A model generated the notes under the pieces. That model worked only from the letters and a program-made list of their open reading frames with translations, was not told the origin of the DNA and ran no database searches. Positions 25,200 through 28,326 of a DNA stretch of 28,326 nucleotides are shown piece after piece. This DNA comes from Chloroflexota bacterium. Its GTDB lineage: Bacteria; Chloroflexota; UBA6077. Each line of letters opens with the position of its first letter. The stretch's first letter is position 1. The position numbers and the translations under genes are program-made. The stretch spans positions 1-28,326 of the forward strand of contig JAJZRD010000027.1 of the NCBI GenBank assembly GCA_021845945.1, given 5' to 3'.

Positions 25200-25985
25200 G
25201 TGGCGGATCGCTTCAAAGATGGGGTCGTCATCGTCACCGGCGGCAGCAAGGGCATCGGCGATGGGTGCGCCCGGGTGTTCACCGCGGAGGGCGGACACGT
25301 GGTCATCTGCGCGCGCGGCGCCGAGGACGGCGAGCGCGTGGCGAAAGAGCTGAACGACAAGGGACCCGGGACCTGCGCCTTCATGCAGGCCGACGTGAGC
25401 AAGCCGGCCGACATCAAGCGCGTCGTCGACGACACGGTCGCGCGGTACGGCCGCCTCGACTGCATGATCAACAACGCGGGCTGGCATCCGCCGGCCATCG
25501 ACATCGAGGAGATGCCCATCGAGGACTTCGAGGCGCTGCTGCGGCTCAATCTCACCAGCACCTACGCCGGCTGCAAGTTTGCCTTGCCCCATCTGCTCAA
25601 GACGAAGGGCAGCATCGTGAATATGTCGTCCATGGTGGGCATCCTGGGGCAGGCGAAGGCGACCGCCTACTGCGCCACCAAGGCGGGACAGATCGGCATC
25701 ACCAAGGCGCTCGCCGTCGACTATGCCCCCAAGGGCGTGAGGGTGAACGCCGTGCTGCCGGCGGGCGTCGACACGCCATTGATGCGCGACTGGGCGTCGA
25801 CGTTGGACGACCCCGAGGCGGCGCTGCGCTGGCAGGGCAACATGCATCTGCTTGGCCGGCTCGCCACCATCGAGGAGATCGGCCGCGTCTGCCTCTTCCT
25901 GGCCAGCGAGGATGCCTCCTTCGTCACCGGCCAGGCGATTCAGGTGGAGGGCGGCGCCAGCCTCGACTACTCGCCTGCCTGCTGA
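25200..25985 (+). CDS. Short-chain dehydrogenase, probable L-fucose pathway enzyme
   Basis: 261 residues of the classical SDR family. Cofactor motif VTGGSKGIG (residues 12-20), NNAG (91-94), Ser143/144 in NMSSMVG and the Tyr157-x3-Lys161 pair in AYCATKAG are all present. The GTG start follows AAGGAG. Its place after the fucosidase suggests L-fucose 1-dehydrogenase, feeding the lactonase, or 2-keto-3-deoxy-fuconate dehydrogenase later in the same route. No fuconate dehydratase is in the window. It is the last gene of the cluster. A 6-bp hairpin (25994-25999 with 26005-26010) without a T-run lies just behind it. Confidence 0.8.
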   Translation: MADRFKDGVVIVTGGSKGIGDGCARVFTAEGGHVVICARGAEDGERVAKELNDKGPGTCAFMQADVSKPADIKRVVDDTVARYGRLDCMINNAGWHPPAIDIEEMPIEDFEALLRLNLTSTYAGCKFALPHLLKTKGSIVNMSSMVGILGQAKATAYCATKAGQIGITKALAVDYAPKGVRVNAVLPAGVDTPLMRDWASTLDDPEAALRWQGNMHLLGRLATIEEIGRVCLFLASEDASFVTGQAIQVEGGASLDYSPAC

Positions 25986-26075
25986 CGATCGGGCGGCGAT
26001 CCTCTCGCCGACGAGCACCTAGACCGTGGAAAGCCAGAGCGAGGGCGGTCTCGTCTGAATGTGAATGCAGTATCG

Positions 26076-26081
26076 TATAAT
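26076..26081 (+). promoter_or_regulatory. Consensus -10 box ahead of the truncated mod
   Basis: TATAAT is perfect. The nearest -35 match, TCTGAA at 26054-26059, is weak with a 16-base spacer. It could transcribe the mod remnant and hicBA. The rest of 25986-26240 shows no gene that I can support. Confidence 0.4.
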
Positions 26082-26266
26082 GCCCCTACGCGGCCCATGG
26101 TGGAGAGCGCGTCGCCAGGACGAGCAGGCACAGTGGACGAAGAACCGAGGGCTGAGGTGGCGAGCGAATGGTGGAGTGAGCCGAAACTGAGACGAGGCGG
26201 GGTCCACACGGCGAGCCGGGGTCAAGGGAGACGGGCGACCTGCTGAGCGAGAGGGCGGAGCAGCTG

Positions 26267-27322
26267 ATGCAGGTGGTGCCAGAGGCTTTTGCCGAGGGCG
26301 AGAGAAAGGGCGGACGCTATCCCATCAAAGGGCCGACGGGCCGCTCTTTTGAACCCGCTCCGAACAAGCATTGGCGCGACCGCAGAGAGGATCTGCTTGG
26401 ACTGATCCAGGACGGTCGGGTTTACTTTGGTGAAGATGGAGCTTCGCAACCCAACCTCAAGCGATTCCTCAGTGAAGTTCAGCAGGGCGTGAAAACGAGG
26501 ACTATCTGGGACCACACTGATGTCGGAAGCAACGACTCGGCCAAACGAGAACTGAGGGTTCTGTTCCCTGACCAAGAAGAAGTGCCCTTCAGCTATCCGA
26601 AACCGAGCACCCTGTTGGCCCAAATGCTCAAGCTTTCTACGCAAGCAAACGAGGGGGATGTGATCCTCGATTTCTTTGCAGGCTCCTGCGCCTCAGCTCA
26701 GGCGGTGTTGAGTCTGAATCGGGAAGACGGTGGCAGTCGACGCTTCATTATGGTGCAGTTGCCCGCCTTGCCGGTGGCGGTAGACTCAGCTGCCGGCAAG
26801 GCGGGCTACCGAACCATAGCCGACGTCGGCAAGGAGCGAATCCGACGGGTGATCGCCCGGTTGGAGGAGGAGCGCCGGGGTCAGCTGGATCTGGCGGTCC
26901 GGGAGAGTCCCGAGGACCTGGGTTTCAAAGTCTTCAAGCTGGCCCCCTCCAACTACAGGCCCTGGACGGACCTGCCGGTGGAGAGCACGAAGAGCTACCT
27001 GGAGCAGTTGGCGATGTTCTCGGACCCGTTGGTCGAGGGTTGGGTGGCCGGGAACGTGATCTACGAGGTCGCTCTCAAAGAGGGTTTCGGACTGAACTGC
27101 CGCATCGAGAAGGTGGAGGGTGTCGACAGCAACGTCTTCGTCAGAGTCCTCGATCCGGATAGGGATCAGTCCTTTTACGTTTGCCTGGACGAAGTCGTGC
27201 GGCTGGAGGGGCTGAGGTCGCTCGGTCTGGCCGAGGAGGACCTGTTCGTGTGTCGCGACTCCGCCCTGGACGACGAGACGGCTGCCAACCTGGCTCTCCA
27301 ATGCCGATTGAAGACGATATGA
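26267..27322 (+). pseudogene. mod: Type III methyltransferase (mod), 5'-truncated
   Basis: 351 residues equal to the C-terminal half of type III Mod proteins: RYPIKGPTGRSF, DGRVYFGEDG, the RFLSEVQQGV and WDHTDVGSNDSAKREL region, YPKPSTLLAQML, and the AdoMet-binding motif DVILDFFAGSCAS (131-143; usually FAGSGT). Beta-class enzymes carry the catalytic DPPY box well before this part, and it is missing. The same frame has a stop near 26175 and the DNA upstream does not encode it, so the gene has lost roughly its first half. Without DPPY it cannot methylate alone. It is followed closely by hicB. Confidence 0.72.
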
Positions 27323-27360
27323 GGGGGAAACGGGCCGAGAGGAAGGCTTAGGAGCAGGTC

Positions 27361-27564
27361 ATGAAGATCAGAGTTGTGGTCCACGAAGCGGAAGAGGGCG
27401 GGTACTGGGCGGAGGTCCCGGCCATCCCCGGCTGCGCCACGGAAGGCGAGACCCTCGAGGAGTTGCTGAAGAACCTTCACGAAGCGATCGAGGGATGCCT
27501 GTCGGCGGAGGTCGAGCCGCCCAAGACTACGGGGAAAGACAGGGTGATGGATATCGCCGTATGA
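27361..27564 (+). CDS. hicB: HicB-family antitoxin
   Basis: 67 residues. The segment KIRVVVHEAEEGGYWAEVPA followed by IPGCATEGETLEELLKNLHE is the typical HicB partial RNase H-like fold. AGGAG lies before ATG 27361. The stop overlaps the start of hicA (ATGA, 27561-27564), so antitoxin and toxin are made together, antitoxin first. It probably neutralises HicA. No clear C-terminal DNA-binding domain is present in this short form. Confidence 0.85.
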   Translation: MKIRVVVHEAEEGGYWAEVPAIPGCATEGETLEELLKNLHEAIEGCLSAEVEPPKTTGKDRVMDIAV

Positions 27565-27767
27565 AGTCGATGTCCGGCCGTCAACTGGCCAAGCTCGTAG
27601 AACGTCATGGATGGGTTCTACTGAGGATCCAGGGTAGTCACCACGTTTACGGGAAGCCAGGTAGCATCGTCCGGCTCTCCATCCCGATTCACGGCGACAA
27701 ACCCCTCAAGATCGGCCTGCTCACGCACCTGCTGAGCATGGCCGATCTGCCGGAAGACGCGCGGTGA
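27561..27767 (+). CDS. hicA: HicA-family toxin (mRNA interferase)
   Basis: 68 residues with the dsRBD-like HicA fold. The conserved catalytic histidine is in RIQGSHHVY (His27/28), and the family motif GHxPLKxGLLxxIL appears as IHGDKPLKIGLLTHLL. HicA enzymes cleave mRNA. I chose ATG 27561, which overlaps hicB. An open frame to 27495 lies inside hicB. The frame is intact although both flanking restriction-modification genes are broken. Confidence 0.85.
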   Translation: MKSMSGRQLAKLVERHGWVLLRIQGSHHVYGKPGSIVRLSIPIHGDKPLKIGLLTHLLSMADLPEDAR

Positions 27768-28326
27768 TGCAGTTCAAGTTCGACGGTAATCAGGAGTACC
27801 AGCTCAGGGCAATCGAATCGGTGGCGAGGCTGCTGGACGGGCAGCCCCGCGTGGCGCCGAGTTGGAGTTTGCCCTGGGCGCGGGCTTTGCCGCCGTAGCC
27901 AACCGGCTGGACCTCGGCGCCGATGTGCTGCTCAAGAACCTCCAGGCGGTGCAGGCCGAGAACAGCCTGCCGCCGGACGGAGCGTTGGAGACCATCGAAT
28001 CTGAGATAGAGTCGGTGGACGGACGCAAGGCGGTTCGGTTCCCCAACTTCTCCGTAGAGATGGAGACCGGCACCGGCAAGACCTACGTATACCTGCGCAC
28101 GGCCCTGGAGCTGTCTCGGCGGTACGGCCTGCGGAAGTTCGTCGTGGTCGTCCCCTCGGTGGCCGTTCGGGAGGGGGTGCTCAAGACGCTCCAGGTCACG
28201 GCGACCCAACCACCGACCGGCTGCAGGGCGAGATGCCGGTCCACCTGGTGCAGGCGGCGCGCCCCATACTGATCCTGGACGAGCCTCAGAACATGGAAAT
28301 CGAGCTGCGGGTCAGAGCCCTGGCAA
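27767..28326 (+). pseudogene. res: Type III restriction subunit (res), broken, runs off the window
   Basis: The start ATG overlaps the hicA stop (TGATG). It begins as Res proteins do (MQFKFDGNQEYQLRAIES), then changes frame near 27845-27860, as if one base were lost. The second frame continues with ELEFALGAGFAAVANRLDL and Walker A METGTGKTYVYL. After VLKTLQVT (near 28199) the frame changes again, and DPTTDRLQGEMPVHLVQ, then Walker B LILDEPQNME follow directly. About 90 residues usually lying between these parts are missing. Two lesions of this kind suggest a decayed ATP-dependent helicase/nuclease gene rather than a single read error. Confidence 0.75.

Noticed and set aside
1..28326. CRISPR arrays, tRNA and rRNA genes
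   Set aside because: I saw no regularly spaced direct repeats and no rRNA or tRNA-like sequence. I could not run a dedicated scan.

Overview
The window is GC-rich bacterial DNA, by eye about two thirds G+C, with dense gene blocks and two insertion sequences. A GC-rich, possibly thermophilic and Chloroflexota-like bacterium would fit the sigma-factor-like/transposase pair, the six-gene energy-converting hydrogenase and a sugar ABC system without its own ATPase. That assignment is an inference: no rRNA, tRNA or other phylogenetic marker is present.

Layout. (1) 22-3025: a putative 3-kb mobile element bounded by a perfect 15-bp inverted repeat. It carries a sigma-70-like protein gene overlapping a DDE transposase gene, behind a hairpin that buries the ribosome binding site. 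(2) 3040-8742: a strong promoter, an early intrinsic terminator, a leader of about 540 nt and a tightly coupled operon, echABCDEF, for a group 4 membrane-bound [NiFe] hydrogenase. All four nickel-ligand cysteines are present in EchE. (3) 8746-9330, minus strand: an O6-alkylguanine-DNA alkyltransferase with its own promoter. (4) 9474-11118, minus strand: an ISKra4-like transposase in two overlapping frames. (5) 11373-25985: a LacI-type regulator followed by a sugar-uptake and catabolism cluster on one strand. In order it holds an ABC binding lipoprotein, two permeases, two tandem paralogous GHL6-like glycosidases, an amidohydrolase-type sugar lactonase, an aldehyde:ferredoxin oxidoreductase (AOR) homologue, an aldo/keto reductase, a GH29 alpha-L-fucosidase and a short-chain dehydrogenase. 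(6) 26076-28326: a decayed type III restriction-modification locus, with a mod lacking its 5' part and a res with two lesions, around an apparently intact hicBA toxin-antitoxin pair.

How it may work together. Region 5 reads as import of a fucosylated oligosaccharide, intracellular release of L-fucose, oxidation to the lactone and hydrolysis to fuconate. The AOR-family gene would suit oxidation of an aldehyde such as lactaldehyde, but its product lacks the cysteines that normally bind the [4Fe-4S] cluster. Its electron route is therefore unclear, and this is the most unusual protein in the window. Ech would normally oxidise reduced ferredoxin, evolve H2 and pump ions. A link between region 5 and Ech is attractive but unproven.

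Most likely to be under-described: the cluster-less AOR homologue in a fucose locus, the sigma-factor/transposase element, and the ech leader with its early terminator.
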